DNA from: Methyloversatilis discipulorum
Lineage (GTDB): Bacteria; Pseudomonadota; Gammaproteobacteria; Burkholderiales; Rhodocyclaceae
Reading direction: 5' to 3'
DNA: 64,000 nt
NCBI RefSeq assembly: GCF_018780585.1
Contig: NZ_JADMJL010000050.1
Coordinates: forward strand, 1 to 64,000
Shown here one piece after another: positions 15,919 to 25,972 of the stretch. Position 1 is the first letter of the stretch. Each line of letters begins with the position of its first letter. The position numbers were made by a program, and so were the translations under genes. Under the pieces are notes generated by a model that ran no database searches, was not told the DNA's origin, and saw nothing but the letters and a program-made list of their open reading frames with translations.

Positions 15919-17062
15919 ATGGTCGGCGCTGCGCGAGCGCATCTTCGGCCTGCTGTCGGCGCTCGATCCGCCGCTGCTGGCGATCACCTTCGTGCTGCTG
16001 TCGCTGGCGACGCTGGTGATGGCCAGCGCCACCGCCGACTTCTCCTTCCGCTTCGACGCCCATCTGGTCAATCTCGCGGTCGCCCTCGGCGTCATGCTGG
16101 TGGTGGCGCAGATTCCGCCGCTGCGCCTGATGCAGCTGGCGCTGCCCTTCTACGTCGTCGGCGTCGTGCTGCTGATCGGTGTCGAACTGTTCGGCGAAAC
16201 GTCGAAGGGCGCGCAACGCTGGCTCAACATCGGCTTCACCCGGATACAGCCGTCGGAAATGCTGAAGATTTCGGTGCCGCTGATGCTGGCCTGGTACTTC
16301 CACCGGCACGAGGCGCAGTTGCGGCTGCGCGACTTCCTGGTGGCGCTGGTCATCCTGCTGATACCGGTCGGCCTCATCTTCCACCAGCCGGATCTGGGCA
16401 CTGCCATCCTGGTGCTGGCGGCCGGCGTATTCGTCATCTTCTTCGCCGGCCTGTCGTGGAAGCTCATCATCCCGGTGCTCGCGATCGGCGTGGTCGGCAT
16501 CGCGACGCTGGCGGTCGAGGGCGACGCGATGTGCGCCGAAGGCGTCGAGTGGCCGGGCTTCAAGGCCTACCAGCGGCAGCGCGTGTGCACGCTGCTCGAT
16601 CCGACCTCCGACCCGCGCGGCAGCGGCTTCCACATCATCCAGTCCAGCATCGCCATCGGTTCCGGCGGCGTGTTCGGCAAGGGCTGGAAGGAAGGCACGC
16701 AGACCCATCTCGAATTCGTGCCCGAGCGCCACACCGACTTCATCTTCGCCGTGATGGCCGAGGAGTTCGGCCTGCTGGGTGCGGTGGTGCTGCTGCTTAT
16801 CTATATGGCGATGATAGGGCGCGGCCTGATGATCGCCGCCCGCTCGCCACTGCTGTTCGGTCGCCTGCTGGCCGGCGCGATTTCGCTGTCCTGCTTCACC
16901 TATGCCTTCGTGAACATGGGCATGGTGACCGGCGTGCTGCCGGTGGTCGGCGTGCCCTTGCCCTTCGTGAGTTACGGCGGCACCGCACTGGTGACGCTGT
17001 GCATCGGCCTCGGGCTGCTGATGTCGATCGAGGCGCACCGGCGCCGGCGGCGGGAGCGTTGA
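15899..17062 (+). CDS. rodA: Peptidoglycan glycosyltransferase RodA (SEDS family)
   Basis: A 387-residue, ten-helix SEDS protein that polymerises lipid II in the elongasome together with PBP2. Signature regions: KGAQRWLNIGFTRIQPSEMLKI, QPDLGTAILV with the catalytic Asp, and the C-terminal NMGMVTGVLPVVGVPLPFVSYGG. The start at 15899 (MQLTASRW), 20 bases inside mrdA, was chosen; 15893 (MPMQLT) is an alternative. An insertion with two cysteines (DAMCAEGVEW, QRQRVCTLLDP) lies between the two main motif blocks, as in other betaproteobacteria. Confidence 0.96.
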   Translation: MQLTASRWSALRERIFGLLSALDPPLLAITFVLLSLATLVMASATADFSFRFDAHLVNLAVALGVMLVVAQIPPLRLMQLALPFYVVGVVLLIGVELFGETSKGAQRWLNIGFTRIQPSEMLKISVPLMLAWYFHRHEAQLRLRDFLVALVILLIPVGLIFHQPDLGTAILVLAAGVFVIFFAGLSWKLIIPVLAIGVVGIATLAVEGDAMCAEGVEWPGFKAYQRQRVCTLLDPTSDPRGSGFHIIQSSIAIGSGGVFGKGWKEGTQTHLEFVPERHTDFIFAVMAEEFGLLGAVVLLLIYMAMIGRGLMIAARSPLLFGRLLAGAISLSCFTYAFVNMGMVTGVLPVVGVPLPFVSYGGTALVTLCIGLGLLMSIEAHRRRRRER

Positions 17063-17064
17063 TC

Positions 17065-18057
17065 GTGCACATCCGTGGCCTGCTCGCGCTGCTGTCGGCC
17101 GCCGCCGTGCTCGCCGGCTGTGCCGGTGCGCCGCCGGTGACCGAGGTCGAGCCGGACCCGGCGCCGGTCGTGCGTACACCGCCGGGCGAGGCGGCGAAGC
17201 CGGCGCCACCGCCGGCCGCCCGGCGCGGCGGCGGCTACTATCTGGACGACGGCCCGGGCGACAACGCGCCGGACGCCGCCACGCTGGCCGCCATCCCCGA
17301 CGCCGTGCCGCGCGACGAACCCTTGCACCGCTTTGCCAACCGGCCATACAGCGCACTTGGCATGCGCTTCGTGCCGATGACCGAAGCGAAGCCTTTCCGT
17401 CAGCGGGGCCGGGCGTCCTGGTACGGCCGCAAGTTCCACGGCCAGAAGACCTCCATCGGCGAGGTGTACGACATGTACGCGATGACCGCCGCGCACGCGA
17501 CACTGCCGATTCCGAGCTACGCCCGCGTCACCCATCTGGCCAGTGGCCGCTCGGTCGTCGTGCGGGTGAATGACCGCGGCCCGTTCAAGCCGGGCCGGGT
17601 GATCGACCTGTCGTGGACCGCCGCCGCCAAGCTTGGCTACGTGAACGACGGCAGTGCCGAAGTCGAGGTCGAGGCGGTGTTCGCCGAAGGCAGCCCGGGC
17701 GACCTGCTGGCGCGTCGCGCCGCCGGACGGCCGGAAGTGCAGCGCACGCCGCCGGTCGAGCGTGCCGCCGCCGATGCGGACGTGATTGCCGCACTGTCGG
17801 CCGAAGCCGCGCCAGCGGCGGCCGACACCGGTCACTGGCTGCAGCTGGGCGCCTTTGCCGGCCTCGACAACGCGCAGGCGCTGAGCCGGCGTGTCGTCGA
17901 CGGGCTGGCCGAACTGGCCGACCGGGTGCGGGTGAACAGTGACGGCAGCCGCCACCGCGTGCAGGCCGGTCCCTTCGCCAGCCGCGAAGCGGCCGAATCG
18001 GCCGCCCGCCTGCTGCGCGACCGGCTGGGTCTGGACGCGCTGCTCATCGCGCGCTGA
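17065..18057 (+). CDS. rlpA: RlpA-like septal-ring lipoprotein with DPBB and SPOR domains
   Basis: A 330-residue outer-membrane lipoprotein. A GTG start at 17065, two bases after the rodA stop, gives a clean signal with lipobox LAGC (about residue 18). A proline-rich linker follows. The double-psi beta-barrel spans about 112-205 (GRASWYGRKFHGQKTSIGE, then VVRVNDRGPFKPGRVIDLS), and a C-terminal SPOR domain (GHWLQLGAFAGLDNAQAL) binds denuded glycan strands. In Pseudomonas RlpA is a lytic transglycosylase; the conserved barrel residues suggest the same. Its end overlaps the end of the convergent peptidase by 14 bases. Confidence 0.93.
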   Translation: MHIRGLLALLSAAAVLAGCAGAPPVTEVEPDPAPVVRTPPGEAAKPAPPPAARRGGGYYLDDGPGDNAPDAATLAAIPDAVPRDEPLHRFANRPYSALGMRFVPMTEAKPFRQRGRASWYGRKFHGQKTSIGEVYDMYAMTAAHATLPIPSYARVTHLASGRSVVVRVNDRGPFKPGRVIDLSWTAAAKLGYVNDGSAEVEVEAVFAEGSPGDLLARRAAGRPEVQRTPPVERAAADADVIAALSAEAAPAAADTGHWLQLGAFAGLDNAQALSRRVVDGLAELADRVRVNSDGSRHRVQAGPFASREAAESAARLLRDRLGLDALLIAR

Positions 18058-20042
18058 GCGCGCACACCCGGGTCCACTGCGTCTGCGCCGGCCACTGGCC
18101 GCGCGCACTGGCGCGTCCGTCCTTGATCACCACCCAGCCCTGCTGACCGTAGTGCGGCAACGCCCGCCGGGCCGCCGTCAGCGCGTCGGCGTCGCGCGCG
18201 GCGACCAGCGCCAGCGTGCCGCCGGCGGCGCTGCGCTGGGCCCAGGCCACCACGTCGCCGTCGCGCGGGCGGGCTGGCAAGCCGTGCTGGGCCAGCCAGC
18301 GGTCGAGGTCGGCGCTGCGGCCGATCACCATGCGGGCGCTGCGCCCGGGTGCGGCGTCTGCGCCCAGCCGCGGCGGCGGCGCGTCCAGCCAGTCGCCGAC
18401 CAGTGCGTCGGCCGCCGCGCCGAAGCGTGCGTCACCGCCGTCGAGCACGGTCAGCGCCAGCGTGCTGTCCAGCGTCGCCTCGCGCAGGATGGGCGGTGCC
18501 TCGCCCGGGCGCAGCCGGCGCGCGGTGCGGAAGTCCGGGTCGACCGCCAGCTCGGCGCAGCCCTTCAACGGCAGCGTGAAGGACTGCTGCGGCCGGTCGA
18601 CCGTCAGCGTTTCGATGCGCAGCGCGCCGCTGTCCGGGTCGCGCAGGTGCAGCGGCAGGCCGGGCGGATAGGGCGGCGCCGGCTGCGCCAGCGTCAGCGT
18701 CACGCTGTCGGTACCGGGTCTGACCCCGTCCAGTCGCGGTTCGGCCAGACCGCGGCCCTCTACCCATTCGGCGAAGAAGCGGCGCAGGTCGCGGCCGGAC
18801 GCCTGCTCGAAAGCGAGGCGCAGATCGTCCCAGCCGGCGCGGCGGTGACGATGGGTGGACCAGAAGGTGCGCAGCGCGCGGTCGAAGGATGCCGTACCCA
18901 GCGTGTCGCGCAGCATCAGGAACACCAGGGCCGCCTTGTGATAGCCGATGGCTTGCGACGCGTCGTGCGTGCGGCCGCCGAAGTCGGCCAGGCTGTCGTG
19001 CGCTGCCGGCGCCAGCGCCGACAGGCCGCGCAGCCAGTCCAGGCGCAGCGTGCGCCACGTCGTCGCCCTGTGCTTCGCGCTGCGCGTAGTCGGCGACGAA
19101 AGTGGTCAGGCCTTCCGACCAGTTGCCGCTGTCCGGCGCCAGATGCACGCCGTTGCCCCACCAGTTGTGCGCGATCTCGTGCGGCAGCGAGGTGTGGCGG
19201 ATGAAGGGCAGGCGCAGCACGTCGATGCCGAGGTAGGTGAGGCCGGCCATGCCGAAGCCGGTCGGCGTCGGCGACGAGGCGATGCTGAAGCGGCTGTACG
19301 GGTAGTCGCCGAAGCGTGCCTCGAACTGCGTCAGTGCCTGCGCCGCGGCGTCGAGATAGCCCTCGGCTTCGGCCGCCAGTTCCGGATGGAACAGCGTGAC
19401 CAGCGTCAGCGTGCGGCCGTCGCGGGCGCGCAGCGCGCGCGTCGTCTGCTGCCACGGGCCGGCCATCAGGTCGGCGCCCTCGCCGTCCTGGCGCGCGTCG
19501 AAGCGCTGACTGCGGCGGCTGTCGCGCACCGTGTCCTGCGTCAGGTCGCCCGGCGCCAGCGCGCGTTGTGTGGCGGGCAGGTCGACGGTGAGCGCGTAGC
19601 GGTGCAGCAGCGGGCCAGCGCTGTCATAGGGCAGCGGATACCAGGCGCCGCCGGCCGGCAGGAAGCTGCCTGCTTCGCCGATCTGTGGCGCGAAGGCGGT
19701 CAGCGTGTCGCGATGGCGGGCGGCGCTGTCCGGCGCCTGTGCGCGGATCTGCCAGCGCAGTTCGAGCTGGCGTTCGCGCGGGGCAGCGGCGAGGTCGATG
19801 CGCCACTGCCCGCCGTCGCGCGCCGCGCTCAGCGGGCGGCCGTCGAGCTGCATCAACTCGATGCGGTGGGCGCCGTCCATGCGCAGCGCCACTGCTTCGC
19901 CGGCCGGCAGCACGATGCGGGCGGCGGCGTCCAGCGTGCCGCTGGCCGGCGCCAGCCGGGCGGTGATCGCATACTGCGGTGCGGCCAGCGCGCTGCCGCA
20001 GCACAGCGTGCAGGCGACGGCCAGCCGGTGCAGCGCGCGCAT
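18044..20042 (-). pseudogene. M1-family metallopeptidase, frameshifted
   Basis: An exported zinc aminopeptidase-like gene broken by one frameshift. The first frame starts at 20042 with a signal peptide (ACTLCCGSALA) and contains the M1 site HEIAHNWWGN followed by SGNWSEGLTTFVADYAQRE, giving the HEXXH-X18-E zinc set. Near 19058-19065, after GDDV, homology jumps to another frame that continues as WRTLRLDWLRGL... and runs to 18044. A single missing base explains it; this may be a real mutation, a programmed event or an assembly error. No chain terminates until far downstream in the wrong frame. The gene start overlaps the stop of the ChaN-like gene (ATGA), suggesting an operon. Confidence 0.8.
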
Positions 20043-20926
20043 CAGTGCCGGGTGTCCTGTACCGCCGGCACGATGCCGAACACGGCGTCGGCAACGCCGG
20101 CGACCAGATCGCCGCAGTCGGCGTCGCTGTCCCACGGCAGCAGGCTGCCGACATCGGCCACGCCGAGTGCGCGCAGCTGGTGTTCGACGCCGTGACCGTG
20201 GATGACGTGGCCGCTGCCCATCAGGCCGACCACCAGCGCCTGCGGGTGTTCGCGCGCCGCCGCCACCAGCGCCTCGGCCATCGCACGGTCCCACAGCAGC
20301 TGGCCCTGCATGAAGCGCACGAACGCCTCGTTCGACGCCGCCTGCGCCTGCGGCATGTGATCGCTCCAGATCTGCTTGAGCCAGTTGCGGTAGTTGTCCG
20401 GAGCCTCGGCCGGATCACCGACGCCTTCGCGCCGGGCGGGCGGTACGCCGGCAAGACCCCGCTTCGACACCTCGCGCACCACCTGGCGTTCGATGTTCAG
20501 CGCGCGCATCGGCAGCCGGTGCTCGCGCGCGAAGCGGAAGATGCCGGCGTACAGCGCCGGTGGCACGCCCCAGGTGCGCTTCCAGCCGGTGCGCTCGAAC
20601 AGCGCCGTCTCGTCGAGGTCGCCACGCACCCAGGCGTCGAGCACCGGCTGGGCGTTGCGCGGCAGCATTTCCAGGCCGATCACCATCTGCGGGCGCCGCG
20701 CGTGCAGCGCGCGCAGCGTGTCGAGCTGCCAGTCATGGTGAGCGGCGACGTCGTGCGTTTCGCCGAGCAGCAGCACGCTCTGTGCGCTGGCGCGGGCGAG
20801 CACGCTGCCGGCGTCGAGTTCACCCTTGCCCGGAGCGATCCAGCGGCCCGGCGGGACGCACTGGGCGGCAAGGGCGGGCTGCAGGAAGGCCACAAGAATG
20901 AGGCCGAAGCGGAGCAGGCGTGTCAT
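20042..20926 (-). CDS. ChaN-family protein
   Basis: A 294-residue exported protein with a signal peptide (about residues 1-21, ending ALAAQ). The ChaN/EreA-like fold is indicated by VLLLGETHDVAAHHDWQLDTL, VIGLEMLPRN and the C-terminal VVGLMGSGHVIHGHGVEHQL. ChaN of Campylobacter is an iron-regulated haem-binding lipoprotein; here there is no lipobox, so a soluble periplasmic protein is more likely. It is the first gene of a pair with the frameshifted peptidase. Confidence 0.8.
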   Translation of the reverse strand: MTRLLRFGLILVAFLQPALAAQCVPPGRWIAPGKGELDAGSVLARASAQSVLLLGETHDVAAHHDWQLDTLRALHARRPQMVIGLEMLPRNAQPVLDAWVRGDLDETALFERTGWKRTWGVPPALYAGIFRFAREHRLPMRALNIERQVVREVSKRGLAGVPPARREGVGDPAEAPDNYRNWLKQIWSDHMPQAQAASNEAFVRFMQGQLLWDRAMAEALVAAAREHPQALVVGLMGSGHVIHGHGVEHQLRALGVADVGSLLPWDSDADCGDLVAGVADAVFGIVPAVQDTRH

Positions 20927-21051
20927 CGTGGTCGACGAGGGTTAAGGGCTGGGCGGTGGACGTCGCGCCGCGTCCATCGTTCCTTGTGCCGATAGGTCGC
21001 GGTGCCGGAAGGACGCTAAGATGCGCCGACCATTCACTGCCGCAGCATATC

Positions 21052-24021
21052 GTGTCTGCATCTCCGCGCGCCTCGTTGCACCCGCTCCGCTACGTCGCCA
21101 GCGCGGCCGCCTGTGCACTGGCGACCCAGGTCGATCCGCTGCTCGGCCTGTCCGACGGCCAGCCGCCGGTTCTGCAGATCGGCCTCGGCGTTGCCTTCGC
21201 CGTGGTACTGCTGTTCGGCCTCGCCCACGCGCTGCCGGTCATGCTGGTGACGCTGGTGCAGGGCGTGCTGGCCGGGCAGACGCCGCTGGCAGCGACGCTG
21301 AATGCGGCACTGATCGGCGTCCTGGTCTGCGTCGGCACGCAGGTGCTGCGCACCTTCCCGCTGCAGCCCTACCCGCGCATGCGCGCCGACCACTACGCCT
21401 GGTTCATCGGCGTTGCGCTGCTGCTGGCCATCGCCCGCGGCGCCAGCGACGCCTGGACGTCGGGCGCCCCCTTCTATCTGTCGGACTGGACGCTGCACGC
21501 GGCCGCCCACTTCGCCGGCACGCTGCTGGTGGTGCAGCTGGTCGCCGGCTGGATCGGCCGCCTGCAGCTGCAGCGGCTGATCGCCGACCTGCTGACCGTG
21601 CTGCCCTGGCTGCTGCTGACGCTGGGCGTGACGGCCGCCCTCTTCCTGCGCGTGCTCGATGGTCCCGAGCCCTACATGCTCGTGCTGCCGGCGGTTTTGG
21701 TGTGGTCGGCGATCCGCCTCAAGGTGCGCTGGATGAGCCTGTTGCTGGTGCTGATGAACGCGGTCGCGCTGTACGGCACGCAGACCGGACTCGGCCCCTT
21801 CGGCAGCGAGACGCCGCTGCGCGCGCTTCTGCTGCTGCAGGCCTTCGTCATCACGATGTCGATCGCGCCCTATTCGCTGTCGATCACGCTGAACGAGCGC
21901 GCCGCCGCGTCGCGTCGCGCGCGTACCCGTGAGGCGCAGCTGCTCGACCTGTTCGACGGCTCGATCCAGGGCATCCTGATCCATCGCCAGTTCCAGCCGC
22001 TGTACGCCAACCGGCGCGCGGCTGAACTGCTCGGCTTCCAGTCGGTAGCCGACCTGATGGGGCAGCACTCGCTGGCCGACATGGTGGTGGCCGACGACCT
22101 GCCGGTCATTTCCAGCGACAGCAACCGCCGCCTGCTCGCCTCCGGCCGTGTGCTGCCGATGCAGCTCGACGTCGTGCGCATCGACGGCCAGCGGCGCACG
22201 CTGGATTCGGTCATCCGCCAGGTCAGCTGGGACGGCGCCCAGGCCATCCAGGCCACCTTCATCGACGTGACCGACGACCTGCGTGCGCGGCGCGAACAGC
22301 GCGCACGGCTCGAACGGCAGGACGGCCAGCTCGCGGCCATCATGCGCCTCAGCGTCGATCATGCACTGTCGGCCGGTGACGACGCTGCGCTCGCGACGCT
22401 GACCGAGGTGGTTGCCGACGCGCTGTCGGTGAGCCGCGCCGGCGTGTGGCGGCTGGACGTCGACACCGGCCGGCTGCGCTGCATGGACCTGTACGACCGC
22501 CGCCGGATCGACGTTGATCGCGGCCATGTCTCCGGCGCCGTGCTGGCGGCGTCCGCCTTCCCCGACTATTTCGCCGCGTTGCGCAGCGGCCGCACCATCG
22601 CTGCCGCCGATGCGCGCCGCGATCCGCAGGTGCACGAATTCACCGGCGGTTACCTCGACGCCGAGGGCGTCAGCGCCATGCTCGACGCGCCGGTCTTTCT
22701 CGACGGCCGGTTGGCTGGCGTCGTCTGTCTCGAACATACCGGCGACGTGCGCGAGTGGGCGCACGACGAACAGCGCTTCGCCGGCGAGGTGGCGACCTTG
22801 CTCGGCCGCTTCCTGGTCGCGCGCGAGCGGCACCGGGCGCAGGCGGAGCAGGTCAGGCTGTCGGCCATCCTCGACGCGACGCCGGACTACGTGTCCACGG
22901 TGGACACCGATCTGCGCATCACCTACCTGAATCTGTCCGCGCGGCGCACGGTCGGCCTGACCGGCTCTGGCCTGCCCGACAAACTGCTGGTGGGCGATCT
23001 CTACCCGCCGGATGCCTACCGTCACTACCTCAAGATCGAGCTGCCGGCGGTCATGAAGGACGGCATCTGGGTCGGCGAGACACGGCTGCGAAAGCACGGT
23101 GGCGGCAGCGTGCCGATGTCGGCGGTACGCGTCGCCCACCGCGACGCCGATGGCCGGGTGCAGTTCATTTCCAGCGTGCTGCGCGACATCAGCGACATCA
23201 AGCGCAACGAACAGGCACTGCGTGTGGCCAACGAAACGCTGGAACAGCGGGTGAGCGAACGCACCGCGGAACTTGCGCAGGCCAACGAGCGACTGAAGGA
23301 TCTCGACCGGCTGAAATCGATGTTCATTGCTTCGATGTCGCACGAACTGCGCACCCCGCTCAATTCCATCATCGGCTTCACCGGTGTGGTGCTGGCCGGC
23401 ATGGCGGGCGAGCTGAACACGCGCCAGCACGACCAGCTCACCCGGGTCTATGGCTCGGCCAGGCACCTGCTGGCGCTGATCACCGACGTGATCGACATAT
23501 CGAAGATCGAAGCCGGCTTCATCGACGTGTTCGAGGAGCGCTTCGAGGTCGAGGCGGTGATCGACGAGGCGGTGCAGTCGGTGACGCCGGCCGCGCGCGA
23601 GAAGAAGCTGGACATCGAGGTGCGCGTGCCACCGGGCATCCTGGTCCAGGCGGACCGCCGCCGGCTGCTCCAATGCATACTGAATTTCGTGAGCAACGCG
23701 GTAAAGTACACCGTCGAAGGAACCATCACTGTGGAGGCGAGCGTGCGTGGCAGCTGGCTCGACATCAGCGTCGAGGATACGGGCATCGGCATGGACGATA
23801 CCGGGCTGGCCCGTCTTTTCCAGCCCTTCGAACGCATCGATTCCCACCTGCGCGTGAAGACGCCCGGTACCGGGCTCGGTCTCTACCTGACGCGCAAGAT
23901 CGCCACCGAACTGCTGTCCGGCAGCGTCGACGTGCAGAGCACGCCGGGCGTGGGCAGCCGCTTCACGCTGCACCTGCCGCGCGAGGGCTCGGGCCGTGCG
24001 ACGGAGGGCAGCCGTCCGTGA
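21052..24021 (+). CDS. Membrane-bound sensor histidine kinase with PAS and GAF domains
   Basis: A kinase of 989 residues if the GTG at 21052 is used. The frame is open to 20920, but that would overlap the divergent ChaN start, so the shorter form is preferred. Order: N-terminal multi-helix membrane sensor of MASE1-like character (to about 280), PAS (about 300-400), GAF (about 425-590), second PAS (about 605-725), coiled coil, HisKA with MSHELRTPLNS, and HATPase_c with NFVSNAVKY, DTGIGM and GTGLGLYLTRK. It should autophosphorylate on the HisKA histidine. The GTGA overlap with the next gene makes that single REC protein its likely partner. The stimulus is unknown. Confidence 0.85.
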   Translation: MSASPRASLHPLRYVASAAACALATQVDPLLGLSDGQPPVLQIGLGVAFAVVLLFGLAHALPVMLVTLVQGVLAGQTPLAATLNAALIGVLVCVGTQVLRTFPLQPYPRMRADHYAWFIGVALLLAIARGASDAWTSGAPFYLSDWTLHAAAHFAGTLLVVQLVAGWIGRLQLQRLIADLLTVLPWLLLTLGVTAALFLRVLDGPEPYMLVLPAVLVWSAIRLKVRWMSLLLVLMNAVALYGTQTGLGPFGSETPLRALLLLQAFVITMSIAPYSLSITLNERAAASRRARTREAQLLDLFDGSIQGILIHRQFQPLYANRRAAELLGFQSVADLMGQHSLADMVVADDLPVISSDSNRRLLASGRVLPMQLDVVRIDGQRRTLDSVIRQVSWDGAQAIQATFIDVTDDLRARREQRARLERQDGQLAAIMRLSVDHALSAGDDAALATLTEVVADALSVSRAGVWRLDVDTGRLRCMDLYDRRRIDVDRGHVSGAVLAASAFPDYFAALRSGRTIAAADARRDPQVHEFTGGYLDAEGVSAMLDAPVFLDGRLAGVVCLEHTGDVREWAHDEQRFAGEVATLLGRFLVARERHRAQAEQVRLSAILDATPDYVSTVDTDLRITYLNLSARRTVGLTGSGLPDKLLVGDLYPPDAYRHYLKIELPAVMKDGIWVGETRLRKHGGGSVPMSAVRVAHRDADGRVQFISSVLRDISDIKRNEQALRVANETLEQRVSERTAELAQANERLKDLDRLKSMFIASMSHELRTPLNSIIGFTGVVLAGMAGELNTRQHDQLTRVYGSARHLLALITDVIDISKIEAGFIDVFEERFEVEAVIDEAVQSVTPAAREKKLDIEVRVPPGILVQADRRRLLQCILNFVSNAVKYTVEGTITVEASVRGSWLDISVEDTGIGMDDTGLARLFQPFERIDSHLRVKTPGTGLGLYLTRKIATELLSGSVDVQSTPGVGSRFTLHLPREGSGRATEGSRP

Positions 24022-24386
24022 AGACCGCGCTGGTGATCGAGGACAACGAGAACAACCTCGAACTGATCACATTCATCCTGCACGCCGGAGGGTACGGTAC
24101 GCGCTGCGCGATGACCGGGCTGGAGGGGGTTGCCGAGGCGCTGCGCGAGCGCCCGGATTTCATCCTGCTCGACATCCAGCTGCCGGACATCGACGGTATC
24201 GAGGTCGCCCGCCGCATCCGCGCGGCCGAGGGCTGGCCGCCGATTCCGATGATCGCCATCACCTCGTTCGCGATGGCCGGTGACCGCGAGCGCGTGCTGG
24301 CCGCCGGCTGCAACGGCTACATCGAAAAACCCATCGACCCGCTGCGGGTGATGAAACAGATCGAAGACGTACTGGCCCGAGCCTGA
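24018..24386 (+). CDS. Single-domain response regulator (CheY-like)
   Basis: A 122-residue receiver domain with no output domain. The acidic pair is in VIEDNENN, the phosphoacceptor is Asp52 in FILLDIQLPDIDG, the switch residues lie in IAITSFAMAGD and Lys in YIEKPID. It starts with GTG overlapping the kinase stop and ends on the ATG of the next kinase (TGATG), so all three are translationally coupled. Such stand-alone receivers often relay phosphate between kinases. Confidence 0.9.
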   Translation: MKTALVIEDNENNLELITFILHAGGYGTRCAMTGLEGVAEALRERPDFILLDIQLPDIDGIEVARRIRAAEGWPPIPMIAITSFAMAGDRERVLAAGCNGYIEKPIDPLRVMKQIEDVLARA

Positions 24387-25969
24387 TGGACATCCTGATC
24401 GCCGAAGACGACGAGAACTCTCGCCTGATGCTCAGCGCCGCGCTGGAATCGCGCGGCCACGCCGTGCGCACCGCGGCCGACGGGCGCGCCGCGCTCGAAC
24501 TGGCCAAGGCGCAGCCGCCCGACCTCATCGTGTCCGACATCCTGATGCCGGAACTCGACGGCTACGGCCTGTGCCGCGCGGTGCGTGCTCACCCGCAGCT
24601 GGCCGCCATCCCGTTCGCCTTCTACACCGCCACCTTCACCGACCGCCGCGACGAGGAACTGGCCTACCGGCTGGGCGCCGACCGCTTCCTGGTCAAGCCC
24701 TGCGAGATCGGCGCCCTGATCGCCGAGCTGGAGGCGCTGGGCAGCCGTGGCCCGCAGCGACCGGTGGTCGGCGATGCCGACGCGCTGTACGCCGAGCGAC
24801 TGCGCGACAAGCTGGACAAGAAGATCAACGAGCTCGAAGCCGAACGCACGCGGCTGCGCGATTTCGCCGAGGCGGCGGCCGACTGGTTCTGGGAAACCGA
24901 CGCCGAGCGCACCATTGTGTACACGTCGGACGGCGCCTGGCCGCTGCGCGGCCTGTCGCTGAACGCGTTGTTCGCGATGCGCCGGCCCGGCCCGCAGCGG
25001 CACGACGACATCGCGCTGCTGACGCAGGAATTCCGTCCCTTCCGCGACATCGTGATCGACTGGCGACAGCAGGACGGCGGCGTGCGCATCATGGCGCTGT
25101 CCGGCCGTCCGTGGCGCGATGCGGCGGGCCAGATCGGCGGCTACCGCGGCAGCGCCCGCGACGTCAGCCGCCAGGTCAAGGCGGAAGAGGATCTGCGCGC
25201 GCTCAATCACGAGCTGGACGAGCGCGTGCGCAGCCGCACCTCCAGCCTGAAGGCCGCGTTCGAGGAACTGGAAAGCTTCAGCTACTCGGTGTCGCACGAT
25301 CTGCGCGGCCCGCTGCGCGCCATTCACGGCTTCGCCAGCGTGCTGGAGTCGGAAATGACACGGCCAGACGTGAGCGGCCTGGGCAAGGCGAGTTTCGACG
25401 CGCTGTCGCGCATCCTGCGCGCCGCGTTGCGCATGGAGCATCTGGTCGACGACCTGCTCGAACTGTCGCGCGTGACGCGGATGCCGCTGCAGCGCCAGCC
25501 GGTCGACCTCAGCGCGCTGGCGCAGGAGATCGCCGACACGCTGCACGCCAGCGACCCGCGGCGCGACTGCGCCATCGTCATCCAGCCCGGCATGCTGGTG
25601 GCTGGCGACGTCGGCCTGCTGCGGATCGCACTCGACAACCTGCTGCGCAACGCGTGGAAGTTCTCGTCGCCGGTGCCGCACGGGAGCATCGAGGTCGGCG
25701 CCGAAGGCCGCGGTCAGCAGGCGGTGATCTACATACGCGACAACGGCGTCGGCTTCGACATGGCGCACGCCGACAAGCTGTTCAATCCCTTCATCCGGCT
25801 GCATCGCGAGGGTGAGTTCGAAGGCACCGGCATCGGCCTGGCGCTGGTCCAGCGCATCATCCGCCGCCACAACGGCCGCGTCTGGGCGCGGGCCGAGCCC
25901 GGCAAGGGCGCCACCTTCTGTTTCACGCTGGGCGAGAGCGACGCCGAACTGCCACCGATCGCCGCCTGA
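24386..25969 (+). CDS. REC-PAS histidine kinase
   Basis: A 527-residue cytoplasmic protein. An N-terminal receiver domain (residues 1-120) has Asp51 in IVSDILMPELDG. A coiled coil and PAS domain (about 150-265) follow, then a HisKA domain with SYSVSHDLRGPLRAIHGF and an HATPase_c domain with DNLLRNAWKFSS, DNGVGFD and GTGIGLALVQRI. The kinase part is of the phytochrome-type HWE-unlike class. It may receive phosphate on its receiver from the upstream kinase. No DNA-binding or cyclase output is encoded in this three-gene cluster. Its stop is three bases from the end of the convergent protease gene. Confidence 0.88.
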   Translation: MDILIAEDDENSRLMLSAALESRGHAVRTAADGRAALELAKAQPPDLIVSDILMPELDGYGLCRAVRAHPQLAAIPFAFYTATFTDRRDEELAYRLGADRFLVKPCEIGALIAELEALGSRGPQRPVVGDADALYAERLRDKLDKKINELEAERTRLRDFAEAAADWFWETDAERTIVYTSDGAWPLRGLSLNALFAMRRPGPQRHDDIALLTQEFRPFRDIVIDWRQQDGGVRIMALSGRPWRDAAGQIGGYRGSARDVSRQVKAEEDLRALNHELDERVRSRTSSLKAAFEELESFSYSVSHDLRGPLRAIHGFASVLESEMTRPDVSGLGKASFDALSRILRAALRMEHLVDDLLELSRVTRMPLQRQPVDLSALAQEIADTLHASDPRRDCAIVIQPGMLVAGDVGLLRIALDNLLRNAWKFSSPVPHGSIEVGAEGRGQQAVIYIRDNGVGFDMAHADKLFNPFIRLHREGEFEGTGIGLALVQRIIRRHNGRVWARAEPGKGATFCFTLGESDAELPPIAA

Positions 25970-25972
25970 GGT

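Noticed and set aside
14093-17503. Very long opposite-strand and alternative frames across mrdA and rodA
   Set aside because: High GC keeps antisense frames open; the composition (Arg, Ala, Gln, His rich) is that of shadow frames, and the sense genes have clear family motifs.
20920-21051. Longer N-terminus for the sensor kinase starting at 20920
   Set aside because: It would overlap the divergent ChaN start and adds no hydrophobic or domain sequence; the GTG at 21052 is more plausible.
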